This document shows, piece by piece, positions 33,546 through 42,968 of a DNA stretch of 45,107 nucleotides. Location: NCBI GenBank assembly GCA_023269695.1, contig JAHFPS010000008.1:1-45107 (forward strand), given 5' to 3'. The first letter of the stretch is position 1, and each line of letters opens with the position of its first letter. A program made the position numbers and the translations under genes. The notes beneath the pieces are model-generated. The model had not been told where the DNA came from, made no database searches, and saw only the letters and a list, made by a program, of their open reading frames with translations. This DNA is from Rickettsia sp. (GTDB taxonomy: Bacteria; Pseudomonadota; Alphaproteobacteria; Rickettsiales; Rickettsiaceae).

Positions 33546-35516
33546 TCATATTATCAAGTCCTTTATTTGTAGTTGTATAGTATGACGTTCTTGCCAGCTA
33601 TTCATTTTTAATGACCCAATCACTGCAATATTATGTGACTTAATATTAAGTAATATATTCTCTATAGGACTAGATACAGCATTAAAAGCAATAGCAGGAA
33701 GTGCTTTAGAGCCAAAAGCTTCCTTAGAAGGTGCCAGCAAACATTTTATATGTTTTCCCCCGACTATGTCAGCTTTCAAGACAAAAAGACTAGAAAATTT
33801 AAATATTGGTTCAGGATTTCCTTGCCCAAATGGTTCAAGTTTACTTAACTCATCCATTAGCAGCAAATTTACACTACTAGTAGTGAGTTCAGCATCATAT
33901 TTTTCGCCTGTAAGCTCATTCTGATTACTCATATCAATTTTAAAGGCGTGATTTAAGAATTGTTGCAACTCTAGTAATTTTTCTTCTAATACTGTAAATC
34001 CAGCAGCCATTGCATGCCCCCCGCCAACTACAATTAACTCTTTCGTCTTGGCATTGATAATTTTACTACCAAAATCAACATTTTTGATAGAACGGCAAGA
34101 AGCCTTACCTATTCCATCATTTAAGGCTATAACTGACACTGGTTTATTAAATTTTTCCTTTAATCTTCCAGCAACAATACCGATAACACCTGGATGCCAC
34201 CCTTTACCAACTATAAATAATGAGCTATCACTTTCTTGAGTTAAAGCTATTTGAGTAGCTTCCTCTATCATTATCAGCTCTATTACTTTCCGCTCATTAT
34301 TATGTTTCTCCAACTCCTGTGCTAATCTATTTGCTTCTATGGCACATTCGGTAGATAAAAGGCTAGCTCCCAAGGATGATTTACCAACTCTTCCACCGGC
34401 ATTAATCCTAGGTCCCAAGACAAATCCCAAATGATAACAGTTTGGTTTTTCCTTTAAACCAGCAATGTCGCATAAGGTTGTCATACCCAAATTCTTTCTT
34501 TGCTGAAGAACTTTTAACCCCTGAGCAACAAAGGCTCGATTTAAGTGGATAAGCTGCATCACATCACATACTGTACCAAGTGCAACTAAATCTAAATATT
34601 GCATTAAGTTGGGTATAAGAATGGTGTCATCCCTACTCTCTTTTGTGTCATCCTTGTTCTCTTTTATGTCATCCCTACTCTCTTTTGTGTCATCCTTGTT
34701 CTCTTTTATGTCATCCCTACTCTCTTTTGTGTCATCCCTGCGAAAGCAGGGATCTAGATTCCCGCCTACGCGGGAATGACAACTTACAATTGCTTCGTCG
34801 CCACTTCGCTGTTCCTCACAATGACCATTGGCAAAGAAATTTTGTTTTTTTAAATCAGATAATAAGGCAGTAGCAAATAAAAATGATACTCCTACAGCAG
34901 CCAGATACTTATAATCGCTGGTTTCATCAATACGATTCGGATTAACAACAGCAACAGCCTCAGGTAATATATCACTACTAATATGATGATCGATCACTAT
35001 CACATCAAGCCCTACTAGAGATGCATATTTCAGAGCTTCATGTGCCATTGCTCCACAATCTACGGTAATAAGCAGCTTAGTTGCATTATCCTTAATTTTC
35101 TGCATAGCAGTTGGGGTTGGTCCATATCCTTCAGCAATTCGATCTGGAACGTAAATATCAACATCTTGTCCCAAGTTCCTAAATAAATTCTTAAGTAGCG
35201 ATGAAGATGTAGCACCATCAACGTCATAATCAGCAAATATACAGATTTTTTGTTTATTTATAATGGCTTCTATGGTTCTATCTACTGCCTTTTGCATATC
35301 AAGTAAATGAAAAGGATCTGGCAGTAAGTTCTTAAGCTTAGGTGATAGAAAATCAGTAGCTTGTACCAAATTCTTTAGGCGGGGGGATAGAACCCTAGCT
35401 AGAAAATCACTAATTCCTACAGAACGACAAAGCTCTAAAACATCATCCTCGCTAACTAATCGCTGCTGCCAAATTTTGCCATTTACTGAATATTTAGGTT
35501 CTAGTGCTATTGACAT
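33546..35516 (-). CDS. recJ: Single-stranded-DNA-specific exonuclease RecJ with an in-frame repeat insertion
   Basis: RecJ degrades single-stranded DNA 5' to 3' in RecF-pathway and mismatch repair. Motifs are complete: ADYDVDGATSSSLL (motif I), LLITVDCGA, DHH in VIVIDHHIS, then GPRINAGGRVG, the DHHA1 motif GGGHAMAAGFTV and the OB-like end. The 656-residue length exceeds the usual 570-590 because residues about 230-298 are translated from repeats: an A half (HCEEQRSGDEAI), a B palindrome (CHSRVGGNLDPCFRRDD) and five 7-residue units. The insertion lies in the DHH-domain surface between KKQNFF and the NLMQYLDLVALGTVCDVM segment. Whether the peptide is tolerated or abolishes activity is open. The frame is preserved throughout. 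Confidence 0.93.
   Translation of the reverse strand: MSIALEPKYSVNGKIWQQRLVSEDDVLELCRSVGISDFLARVLSPRLKNLVQATDFLSPKLKNLLPDPFHLLDMQKAVDRTIEAIINKQKICIFADYDVDGATSSSLLKNLFRNLGQDVDIYVPDRIAEGYGPTPTAMQKIKDNATKLLITVDCGAMAHEALKYASLVGLDVIVIDHHISSDILPEAVAVVNPNRIDETSDYKYLAAVGVSFLFATALLSDLKKQNFFANGHCEEQRSGDEAIVSCHSRVGGNLDPCFRRDDTKESRDDIKENKDDTKESRDDIKENKDDTKESRDDTILIPNLMQYLDLVALGTVCDVMQLIHLNRAFVAQGLKVLQQRKNLGMTTLCDIAGLKEKPNCYHLGFVLGPRINAGGRVGKSSLGASLLSTECAIEANRLAQELEKHNNERKVIELIMIEEATQIALTQESDSSLFIVGKGWHPGVIGIVAGRLKEKFNKPVSVIALNDGIGKASCRSIKNVDFGSKIINAKTKELIVVGGGHAMAAGFTVLEEKLLELQQFLNHAFKIDMSNQNELTGEKYDAELTTSSVNLLLMDELSKLEPFGQGNPEPIFKFSSLFVLKADIVGGKHIKCLLAPSKEAFGSKALPAIAFNAVSSPIENILLNIKSHNIAVIGSLKMNSWQERHTIQLQIKDLII
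34624..34828. repeat. Repeat insertion in recJ: five 21-bp tandem units plus B and half A palindromes
   Basis: Units of 21 bases beginning GTGTCATCC or ATGTCATCC occupy 34624-34728, alternating between ...CTACTCTCTTTT and ...TTGTTCTCTTTT forms. A complete B palindrome (34730-34781) and an A right arm (to about 34824) follow. Since 21 is a multiple of three, unit gain or loss keeps recJ in frame. Confidence 0.88.
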
Positions 35517-35582
35517 GTAGGATAACCCTATTAAAAATTAAAGTCGTTAGACTCTTCGCAAAAGTCTACGTCATCATTACTC

Positions 35583-35806
35583 CGTCATTGCGAGGAGGTC
35601 ATGAGACCGACGAAGCAATTGTAAGTTGTCATTCCCGCGTAGGCGGGAATCTATAATATTCTAGAGTTTTTTGACACTATTTTAGATCCCTGCCTACGCA
35701 GGGATGACACAACAATGGATTGCTTCGTTGGCTCACGCCTCCTCGCAATGACGTTGATTACATACGACTTTTAAAGTACACTATCTAAAACCGCTTCCTC
35801 TTCTAA
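35583..35806. repeat. A palindrome with B in loop, ending at the antitoxin stop codon
   Basis: The A palindrome spans 35583-35753 with a B palindrome in the loop (about 35628-35709). The distal block TACGACTTTTAAAGTACACT and ACCGCTTCCTCTTCTAAC reaches 35806, immediately beside the stop of the ribbon-helix-helix gene. No gene is supported in 35517-35806. Confidence 0.78.
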
Positions 35807-36010
35807 CTAATTATCTTCTAACTGCTCTAAAGATATCCTAGGATTTTTTTGCTCCAATCTATGCAAAGCTATAAAATAATCTTCCTTTTCTTGCAAAAAA
35901 CTCTCTACTGCTTTTCTGATAAGATAACTTTTCTTTCTATCTATAGTTTTTCCAAGTTGGTTTAATCTATTATAAAGATCATCTGGTAGCTTTGATGTAA
36001 TTGTATGCAT
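35807..36010 (-). CDS. Ribbon-helix-helix (CopG-type) antitoxin, orphan
   Basis: The 67-residue protein has the RHH fold pattern: a beta strand THTITSKLPDDLYNRL-like start (HTITSKLPDDLYNRLNQL), then SYLIRKAVESFLQEKEDYFIA. Such proteins autoregulate and neutralise RelE/ParE-type toxins. The tail PRISLEQLEDN is a few residues shorter than typical, and repeat DNA begins directly after the stop where a toxin gene would normally start. The toxin is absent. An orphan antitoxin or small DNA-binding regulator is the best description. Confidence 0.82.
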   Translation of the reverse strand: MHTITSKLPDDLYNRLNQLGKTIDRKKSYLIRKAVESFLQEKEDYFIALHRLEQKNPRISLEQLEDN

Positions 36011-36115
36011 AGATATACTTTTTATATATTATATACTATTAAATATAATGTATACTTTTTGTAAAGTCAAATAAACCGTTCCACAAACCCAAATCATAAA
36101 CGTTTACTAGCTATA

Positions 36116-38782
36116 TTACTCAACAATCAGTCCCTTTAACTTATATACCAACTCTAAGGCTTCCTTAGGGGAGAGTTGATCGGGATCGATTTTATTAATT
36201 TCTTCTTCTAACTTATTGAATTTTATCTCTTTTTTACTTTCTACTGGTAAGTTAAATAAACTTAAATTGTTTGATTCGGTATTTAATATATTCTTATTTT
36301 TGCTAGTAGCGGTTTTTTCTAATTTTGTTAAAATGTCGTTCGCCCTAATTATAACAGATTTTGGTAGCCCCGCTAAGTAGGCTACATGAATTCCATAAGA
36401 TTTATCAGCAGCCCCTTCGATAATATTATGCAAAAATAATATTTCTTTTCCTAATTCTTCAATTGCAACTGTATAATTTTTTAAGCTGGGTAAGAAATTA
36501 CTCATACTGGTTAATTCATGATAATGCGTAGCAAATAAACACCGACATTTTAGATTATCATGAATATATTCCAGCACTGACCATGCAATTGATACGCCAT
36601 CATATGTCGAAGTTCCCCGCCCAACCTCATCTAGTATCACCAAGGAATTTTTAGTAGATTGTGCTAAAATAGCTGAGGTCTCTAGCATTTCCACCATAAA
36701 AGTCGACTGCCCTGCTTGTAAATCGTCCCCTGCCCCTATTCTACTAAATATCTTGTCAACAACACCTATCCTGGCACTTGTGGCTGGCACAAAACTACCA
36801 ATTTGTGCTAATATGGCTATTAGGGCATTTTGCCGCAAAAAAGTACTTTTACCAGACATATTAGGTCCAGTAATCAACCAAATTCTATTAGCTTCCGATA
36901 AAGTACAGTTATTGTCAATAAAGCTTTTTTTATTGGTGAACAAGCTTTGTTCAACAACTGGATGACGTCCCTTGATAATTTCAAAAGTTAAATCATTAGT
37001 TAAAACTGGTCTAACATAATTATATTCATCGGCAATATAGGCGAAATTACAGAATACATCAAGCTGACTCAAAGAACAGCTAAGCAATCGCAAAAACATA
37101 GCATTATCAATAACTTGCCCGCATATTTTATTATATAATTCCAGCTCAAGACTAACCGCTAAACTTCTGCTATTCACCATATCGCTTTCTAATTTCTGCA
37201 ATTCAATAGTAGTATATCGACTAGCATTAGAAGTTGTTTGTCGGTGAATAAATTTGGTGTCTACCATCTTATCACTGTGTCTTAGGGTAATTTCAATAAA
37301 TAACCCAAGTACATTATTATGAGATATTTTTAGAGTTTCAATGCCAGTATCAAGGCGATATAGATTTTTTAGTTTCTCTATATGTGATTTGCCATTATTA
37401 ATTAGATCATATAATTCTTGTAGTTTAGGATGATAATGATGATTTATTACCCCTCCTTCATTGATATTATTTGGTGCATCTTCTCTAATTGCCTGGTCTA
37501 TTAAGGAATATAACTGTTCATTGCCAGATAATGGTTTGATTAAGTTTTCTATATAGTCTGGCAGATTTAACCCGTAATGAGCAATAAATTCTCCCTTTAT
37601 TTCCAGTGCAGCATTTAACGTATATTTAATATTTAGCAAATCTCGTCCTGAACCACGATTCATCATAATTCTAGACAAGCAACGTTCTAAATCTCCAGTT
37701 TTTTTGAGTAATGTTCTAATATTTCCTACTATTGCAATATTTGTATAAAAAAACTCTGTTATATTTTGTCGAGAATTTATTTCATCAATATCTATTAGTG
37801 GTGTAGATAAAAAGTGATATAATAGACGGCTGGCAGCTTTAGTAACGGTATGATCAATAGTAGCAAGGACACTACCCTTGGTTTTCCCTAATAAATTACT
37901 AGTAATTTCCAAATTCCGCCGAGTTGCCGAATCAATAATCATAAAATTATGGTAATTAACCAACCGAGGTAAAGGTAGAGAAGGTATATTTTGCTTTTGG
38001 GTCAAAGATAAATATTCTAAGACACTACCAATACTACTTATTTGACATTCGGATATTTCACCTATGGCTTTTAGATTATTGATTTTATAAAAATCTAAAA
38101 TAATTTTATGGCATTTTTTACTAGCAAAAAAACTATCAACTTGATATGAGATACGGAAATGCAATTGGCTATGAATATTATTAGCTAATTGTTGCCCTCT
38201 CAAACTTTCGCTAAGTAAAATCTCTTTGGGCTTAAGACGTGACAGTTCGTTGATAATCTCATTCTGCAGAATTTCGATAACTGAGATTTCTGAAGTAGAG
38301 ATATCCACATAACAAATTGACGCTCTGTTTTTTAGTAAAACTAAACTTACCAAATAATTAGGTGTACAAACATCAATTAAAGATTCCTCAATAACAGTAC
38401 CTGGGGTGATGATACGCGTTACGTCCCTATTTACTACAGCTTTATAACCACCACGTTTTTTTGCTTCTTCTGGCGTCTCTAATTGATCGCAAATAGCAAC
38501 TTTGTAATTTTCTTCAATTAATTTATTTAAATAGGTCTCAAGAGCATGATGAGGGACACCACACATAGCGATCTCACAATCACCATTAGAACCTCTTTTA
38601 GTCAGAGCAATACCTAAAACTTGACTAGCAAGAATGGCATCCTCAAAAAACATTTCATAAAAATCACCCATCCTAAATAATAAAAGACAATCAATATTAG
38701 CAAATTTGATGTCTAAATATTGTTGCATCATCTTAGTTGATTGATCATAATTATATTTCTGACGAAATTCTTCTAAAGTCAT
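36116..38782 (-). CDS. mutS: DNA mismatch repair protein MutS
   Basis: MutS recognises mismatches and recruits MutL. The 888-residue product has the mismatch-binding domain I with FRMGDFYEMFFEDA (the Phe of the FYE motif contacts DNA), connector, lever/clamp, Walker A GPNMSGKSTFLRQ, Walker B VILDEVGRGTSTYDG, and ends with a helix-turn-helix dimerisation region and KEALELVYKLKGLIVE. Length is standard and no repeat is inserted, in contrast to recJ. The frame begins at ATG 38782. Confidence 0.96.
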   Translation of the reverse strand: MTLEEFRQKYNYDQSTKMMQQYLDIKFANIDCLLLFRMGDFYEMFFEDAILASQVLGIALTKRGSNGDCEIAMCGVPHHALETYLNKLIEENYKVAICDQLETPEEAKKRGGYKAVVNRDVTRIITPGTVIEESLIDVCTPNYLVSLVLLKNRASICYVDISTSEISVIEILQNEIINELSRLKPKEILLSESLRGQQLANNIHSQLHFRISYQVDSFFASKKCHKIILDFYKINNLKAIGEISECQISSIGSVLEYLSLTQKQNIPSLPLPRLVNYHNFMIIDSATRRNLEITSNLLGKTKGSVLATIDHTVTKAASRLLYHFLSTPLIDIDEINSRQNITEFFYTNIAIVGNIRTLLKKTGDLERCLSRIMMNRGSGRDLLNIKYTLNAALEIKGEFIAHYGLNLPDYIENLIKPLSGNEQLYSLIDQAIREDAPNNINEGGVINHHYHPKLQELYDLINNGKSHIEKLKNLYRLDTGIETLKISHNNVLGLFIEITLRHSDKMVDTKFIHRQTTSNASRYTTIELQKLESDMVNSRSLAVSLELELYNKICGQVIDNAMFLRLLSCSLSQLDVFCNFAYIADEYNYVRPVLTNDLTFEIIKGRHPVVEQSLFTNKKSFIDNNCTLSEANRIWLITGPNMSGKSTFLRQNALIAILAQIGSFVPATSARIGVVDKIFSRIGAGDDLQAGQSTFMVEMLETSAILAQSTKNSLVILDEVGRGTSTYDGVSIAWSVLEYIHDNLKCRCLFATHYHELTSMSNFLPSLKNYTVAIEELGKEILFLHNIIEGAADKSYGIHVAYLAGLPKSVIIRANDILTKLEKTATSKNKNILNTESNNLSLFNLPVESKKEIKFNKLEEEINKIDPDQLSPKEALELVYKLKGLIVE

Positions 38783-38898
38783 AACTACACTAATTATAAG
38801 AAATAACTAAACAATAAAGGCGATAGGATGTCTTGTCAAATATGACGAATGGTTATTGCGAGAAAACTATAAGCAGAGAAGCAAGTGTAAGATTTCAA

Positions 38899-38993
38899 CG
38901 TCATTGCGAGACCACGTGAGTGTAGTGGCAATCCATTTCTGATTACTTTTATGGATTGCTTCGTCGCTACTAAAGTAGCTCCTCGCAATGACG
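38899..38993. repeat. Family A palindromic repeat
   Basis: CGTCATTGCGAGACCACGTG to GTAGCTCCTCGCAATGACG, with mismatched inner arms (GTGAGTGTAGTGG on the left, CTACTAAAGTAG on the right) that indicate recombination between different A subtypes. The 270-base gap between mutS and ihfB contains only this and A fragments on both sides. Confidence 0.8.
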
Positions 38994-39054
38994 TTGCAGG
39001 ACTTTGCTTCATCGTCCACCGTAAGTGGCTCTTCACTAATAATCTTTCAAGACC

Positions 39055-39309
39055 CTATATTTTCTTCACGCGGTTGCCATAATTTTTAGGCATACGATAA
39101 TAGACGGTCTTATATGACTGCTTACTATTTGGGAATTTCCGTTCCCTAATAGAAAAACTACCAAAGCCTCTAATTTCAATACGATGTTGCTGCGTTAAGC
39201 TAGATTGCAAATATTCCAAAACCAAATCTACAGAATCTTTTATATCCTCCCTGGAAAGATAACTAAGATTCTCCGATATTTTATTTACTAGGTCAGACTT
39301 TTTTGCCAT
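39055..39309 (-). CDS. ihfB: HU/IHF-family DNA-binding protein, probable IHF beta subunit
   Basis: The 84-residue protein shows the HU/IHF fold: N-terminal helices KSDLVNKISENLSYLSREDI, and the DNA-contacting arm IRGFGSFSIRERKFPN. The usual GRNPxTG at the arm tip is replaced by a shortened, divergent sequence (FPNSKQSYKTVYYRMPKNYG), so DNA bending may differ. Location immediately downstream of sppA, as in other alphaproteobacteria, supports IHF beta over HU. The gap to sppA is only three bases, so they are co-transcribed. Confidence 0.82.
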   Translation of the reverse strand: MAKKSDLVNKISENLSYLSREDIKDSVDLVLEYLQSSLTQQHRIEIRGFGSFSIRERKFPNSKQSYKTVYYRMPKNYGNRVKKI

Positions 39310-39312
39310 AAA

Positions 39313-40227
39313 TCAAAAAATTGCTCCCAACCCTTGAAATTTATTTTTGAAAAAACTTGGCAAAAGATTATCAAAATCTTCCATAATAATTTCAAGAAAT
39401 CTTGGTTTAGGTTTTATTCTAAATTCTTTTACCTTTAAGTCCTTATCAATTTTTTTTATTTCTTGTAACCATTTAATCGCATCATCCTGTGAACCCACAG
39501 CATCAACAAGTTTTAGCTTTAAAGCTTGGCGACCAGAATATATCCGACCATCAGCTATTTCCCTGACTTTTTCAATTGGTATATTCCTTCTTAAAGCAAC
39601 TAATTCAATAAAATAATCATAAGTATCCAATATATTGGACATTATAGCCTGGCGAACAGCTTCTGTGACTTTCTCAGTAGGATTGGGAGCTGCCTTTAAT
39701 TCTCCAGATTTAAAATTATTAAAGGTAATACCTAAAGTCCTTGCTAAATCTGTAACTTCTAGAGTTTGAAAAATTACACCAATTGACCCGGTAATCGTTC
39801 CATTATGACTAATTATGTAATCACCTCCTAAGGATATCAAATATCCTCCACTAGCTGCCAATGTACCCATAACCACCACTACCGGCTTTTTTGCTGATAT
39901 TTTTCTGAGCAGATTATAAATTTTCTCTGAACCAACGACAGTTCCACCAGGAGAATTGACGTTAACCACTAGAGCACTAATCTGCTCATCATCAATGATT
40001 TTCTCTAATCGTGTATCACGTTTTGCATCTTCAAGAATGATATTTTCTATTAAAACCGCAGCTATATATTTACTATTAGTAGGCACATATTCATAACCAG
40101 TTAAATCAAATTGCTTAATTATACCCACAATTAATACTATAAACATAAAAATTGTTGCTAATTTCCAAAGCATTAATTTTGCTTTATTTTGCTTTCTTTC
40201 AATTAAGTAATCAGGAGTTATGGTCAT
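39313..40227 (-). CDS. sppA: Signal peptide peptidase SppA (S49 family)
   Basis: SppA degrades cleaved signal peptides at the inner membrane. The 304-residue form from ATG 40227 has one N-terminal membrane segment (about 22-42, LWKLATIFMFIVLIVGII) and an S49 domain with VVNVNSPGGTVVGSEKIY, nucleophile region GTLAASGGYLISLGGDYI and the lysine-containing TGSIGVIFQTLEV stretch. The open frame extends to 40365, but its first residues come from repeat DNA (the A palindrome at 40314), so the shorter start is chosen. No strong ribosome site is visible for either. Confidence 0.9.
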   Translation of the reverse strand: MTITPDYLIERKQNKAKLMLWKLATIFMFIVLIVGIIKQFDLTGYEYVPTNSKYIAAVLIENIILEDAKRDTRLEKIIDDEQISALVVNVNSPGGTVVGSEKIYNLLRKISAKKPVVVVMGTLAASGGYLISLGGDYIISHNGTITGSIGVIFQTLEVTDLARTLGITFNNFKSGELKAAPNPTEKVTEAVRQAIMSNILDTYDYFIELVALRRNIPIEKVREIADGRIYSGRQALKLKLVDAVGSQDDAIKWLQEIKKIDKDLKVKEFRIKPKPRFLEIIMEDFDNLLPSFFKNKFQGLGAIF

Positions 40228-40313
40228 TAATTTACCGTTAATAATCTGTTTCGTTGATTTTTTCTTAATGTTCTTATTAAACCTATTATAGCTAATCAAG
40301 ACTAGCATTACTT

Positions 40314-40515
40314 CGTCATTGCAAGGAAGACCGTAGGTCAACGAAGCAATCCATAAAAGTAACAAAAATGGACTGCTTCGTCGTGCTTACACACTCCTCG
40401 CAATGACGTCTGCATCTATAAACTCGTCATTGCGAGACCACGTGAGTGTAGTGGCAATCCACTATTCATTAGATTGGATTGCTTCGTCGTCACAAAATTG
40501 ATCCTCGCAATGACG
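40314..40515. repeat. Two family A palindromes in tandem
   Basis: Copies at 40314-40408 and 40425-40515, separated by TCTGCATCTATAAACT, fill the gap between sppA and smpB. The second carries the same left-arm subtype (CACGTGAGTGTAGTGG) as 38899, supporting local copying. Confidence 0.8.
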
Positions 40516-40535
40516 GAGTATTAATAAGTAAACTA

Positions 40536-40994
40536 TTATTTCACCCGCATAATCCGTCCTTGATCCCTTTTCCAATCTTGTTCTTTAATTGTCTGTCTCT
40601 TATCATGTAATTTTTTACCTTTTGCTATGCCTAACTCAACTTTTACTTTATTTTTCTTATTGAAATATAAAGAAAGAGCAACAAGAGTATACCCTTTTAG
40701 GCGAATCTTACCAATTATTTTCTTTATCTCACTCGAATTAAGAAGCAACTTGCGGGTTCTTCTGGTCGAATGATTAAATCTGTTAGCTTTTTCATATTCC
40801 GCAATATGACAATTATACAAAAACACTTCATTTGCCGAATTTTCGGCATGACTATCTTCTATACTGGCTTTTCCTTGACGCAATGATTTAACTTCACTAC
40901 CAGTCAATATTATGCCAGCTTCAATTTTTTCTTCAATAAAGTAATTGAAATATGCCTTTTTATTTTGAGCTATTACTTTTTTATATTCCGACAT
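40536..40994 (-). CDS. smpB: SsrA-binding protein SmpB
   Basis: SmpB binds tmRNA and brings it to stalled ribosomes for trans-translation. The 152-residue protein has [29 protein letters not shown] at the start, the beta-barrel core, and the basic C-terminal tail [21 protein letters not shown], which enters the empty mRNA channel. It overlaps the end of dapA by 14 bases, so the genes share a transcript. The tmRNA gene itself was not found in the window. Confidence 0.95.
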   Translation of the reverse strand: MSEYKKVIAQNKKAYFNYFIEEKIEAGIILTGSEVKSLRQGKASIEDSHAENSANEVFLYNCHIAEYEKANRFNHSTRRTRKLLLNSSEIKKIIGKIRLKGYTLVALSLYFNKKNKVKVELGIAKGKKLHDKRQTIKEQDWKRDQGRIMRVK

Positions 40995-41859
40995 AGTCCA
41001 TAGCTTTATTTATTTTCTCCTCAGTGACTTTGCCAGCTGAAGTTAAAGGCAACCTTAATTCATTAGAACATAACCCTAATCTTACCGCAGCATATTTTAC
41101 CGGTATTGGGTTAGATTCTGCAAATAATGCCTTATATATAGGTAATAATTGCTGTTGGATTTGCAAGGCTTGCCTGTAATTACCATCACGACAATTATCC
41201 TGTAATTTCTTACACAAACCAGGCACTATATTAGATGCAACAGAAACGCACCCTACTCCCGAATGAGCATTGTAAGATAATGCTAACTCATCATTACCAC
41301 ACAATAAATTAAAATCTTCAACCATAGCCCTAATTCGTAAGGGACGTTCTAAATCGTTACCAGCATCTTTAAGAGCAATAATACGCGGTAGTTTACTAAG
41401 CCTAATAATTGTGTCATCAGAGAAGTCTGCTACAGCTCTACTAGGTACTGAATATAACATTATTGGCAAATTACTTGCATTATGGATAGTTTCAAAATGC
41501 AAATAGATTCCTTCTTGAGTTGGTTTTACGTAAGAAGGAATACTACACATAAACCCATCAACTGGAATTTTTGTAGATATTTGCACCATATCTACAGCGG
41601 TGCTAGTAGTCATAGCTGAACAACCGGCTATTACTGGCATACGTTTGTTAGTAATTTCTATAACCACTTGTAACAAAGATTGATATTCCTGCAAAGTTAA
41701 GCTAGGTCCTTCACCAGTAGAACCAGCAACCACTATCCCATCAACTTTATTAGCAATTTGATAGTTAACTATCTTTTCCACAGAAGCAAAATCTAATTTA
41801 TTATCCTTAAAAGGAGTTATCATAGCTGTAATAAGCCCTTTGAATATATTGTTTTTCAT
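40981..41859 (-). CDS. dapA: 4-hydroxy-tetrahydrodipicolinate synthase
   Basis: DapA condenses pyruvate with aspartate semialdehyde in the diaminopimelate/lysine pathway, which these bacteria keep for peptidoglycan. The 292-residue TIM-barrel protein shows [25 protein letters not shown] (pyruvate-binding), [11 protein letters not shown] and [12 protein letters not shown] with the Schiff-base lysine. All catalytic landmarks are present. It is the first gene of the dapA-smpB pair. Confidence 0.95.
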   Translation of the reverse strand: MKNNIFKGLITAMITPFKDNKLDFASVEKIVNYQIANKVDGIVVAGSTGEGPSLTLQEYQSLLQVVIEITNKRMPVIAGCSAMTTSTAVDMVQISTKIPVDGFMCSIPSYVKPTQEGIYLHFETIHNASNLPIMLYSVPSRAVADFSDDTIIRLSKLPRIIALKDAGNDLERPLRIRAMVEDFNLLCGNDELALSYNAHSGVGCVSVASNIVPGLCKKLQDNCRDGNYRQALQIQQQLLPIYKALFAESNPIPVKYAAVRLGLCSNELRLPLTSAGKVTEEKINKAMDYVGI

Positions 41860-41880
41860 AAATCATTTCCTCAAAATATG

Positions 41881-41972
41881 TCATCCTGAATTTGTTTCAG
41901 TTAGGGGTCATCCTGAATTTATTTCAGGATCTTGTTAAGTGTATATAGATCCTGAAACGAGTTCAGGATGAC
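41881..41972. repeat. Family C palindromic repeat with an extra arm
   Basis: TCATCCTGAATTTATTTCAG (41908) pairs with AACGAGTTCAGGATGAC (to 41972). A second left arm at 41881 (TCATCCTGAATTTGTTTCAG) suggests partial duplication. It fills the gap between dapA and ilvE. Confidence 0.8.
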
Positions 41973-42012
41973 TCTGATGCCTAGGTTCTGTAAACCTAGA
42001 TTATATCACTAT

Positions 42013-42921
42013 TTATCTATGCACTAAGTCATTATATTCTTTTTTTAATAAATTAGTGATTTTACTATCTTCAAAGATAATATTTTGCTCACCAAGGTTA
42101 ATCGAGTTAATCCCCTTAACTTCGGCAGCTGTACCAGTCATAAAACATTCATTAAACTCCCCTACCCTATCTAGAGTTATGTACTCTTCTGTAACCTTAA
42201 GATTTAACTCCTTAGCAAGTTCAATAATTGTTTGACGTGTTATACCATTTAAAAAACTATCAGCTATCGGGGTAAATAATTGTTCCCCTTTAACAAAAAA
42301 GATATTTGTCGTAGTACATTCAGCAATATACCCCCGCCAATCTAATAAAATTGCATCATCATAACCCAAAGACTTAGCTTCTTTCTGACATACTATCATC
42401 ATATTATAATGTCCTGATGATTTACATTGTGGTGGCAGTGAGTTTGGATGACATTTCCTCCAACGAGCAATATGCAAACTTAAATCATTAGAAACTCTAG
42501 GAGTTGATGGAATAGCAGCTATTAATAAATTAACCGATAAATTTGCATTAGTCAGATTAAGAGATTCGCTACCAAACCAAATTAATGGACGAATATACGC
42601 ATCTTTAATATTATTTTTTACTATAAGCAGGTGATGAGCTTTTATAATTTCTTCAAAACTATATGGTACCTCTATACCTAAAGTTCTTGCCGACTCTATC
42701 AAACGTTGGGTATGTTCCTCTAATTTAAATATTTTGCCATCATAGGCTTTTTCTCCTTCAAAAACTCCACCAGAATAATGTAAACTATGAGTAAGAGCGT
42801 GTATCTTAGCTGCCTGCCAATCAATAAATCTACCATTAATCCAAATATAACCTGATAGTTGATTAAGATTTTTAAACAGCTTTTCAGTTAATATATTTTC
42901 TTGTATTATTGTCATTGTCAA
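42013..42921 (-). CDS. ilvE: Branched-chain amino acid aminotransferase (PLP class IV)
   Basis: IlvE interconverts branched-chain amino acids and keto acids. The 302-residue fold-type IV protein has [44 protein letters not shown], the PLP lysine in [10 protein letters not shown] and the C-terminal [14 protein letters not shown], where TGTA binds the cofactor phosphate. Start choice between ATG 42921 and ATG 42915 is open; the family start favours neither. It is divergent from the two-component pair, with about 47 bases between starts. Confidence 0.92.
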   Translation of the reverse strand: MTMTIIQENILTEKLFKNLNQLSGYIWINGRFIDWQAAKIHALTHSLHYSGGVFEGEKAYDGKIFKLEEHTQRLIESARTLGIEVPYSFEEIIKAHHLLIVKNNIKDAYIRPLIWFGSESLNLTNANLSVNLLIAAIPSTPRVSNDLSLHIARWRKCHPNSLPPQCKSSGHYNMMIVCQKEAKSLGYDDAILLDWRGYIAECTTTNIFFVKGEQLFTPIADSFLNGITRQTIIELAKELNLKVTEEYITLDRVGEFNECFMTGTAAEVKGINSINLGEQNIIFEDSKITNLLKKEYNDLVHR

Positions 42922-42943
42922 TATTCCACTATTAAACTATAGT
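42915..42943 (+). promoter_or_regulatory. Predicted sigma-70 promoter of the two-component operon
   Basis: TTGTCA (42915-42920) and TATAGT (42938-42943) are separated by 17 bases, close to the consensus for a vegetative promoter, and lie 25 bases before the regulator ATG. The -35 box overlaps the first codons of ilvE on the other strand. Predicted from sequence only. Confidence 0.5.
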
Positions 42944-42968
42944 AATTTTTATCACAGAAAATTTATTT

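Noticed and set aside
34624-34728. CRISPR-like array
   Set aside because: The 21-bp units are directly adjacent without unique spacers and lie in frame in recJ.
34643-34873. Plus-strand ORF with CHPCSLLCHPYSLL repeats
   Set aside because: It is the opposite strand of the 21-bp array in recJ; the recJ frame has intact catalytic motifs on both sides.
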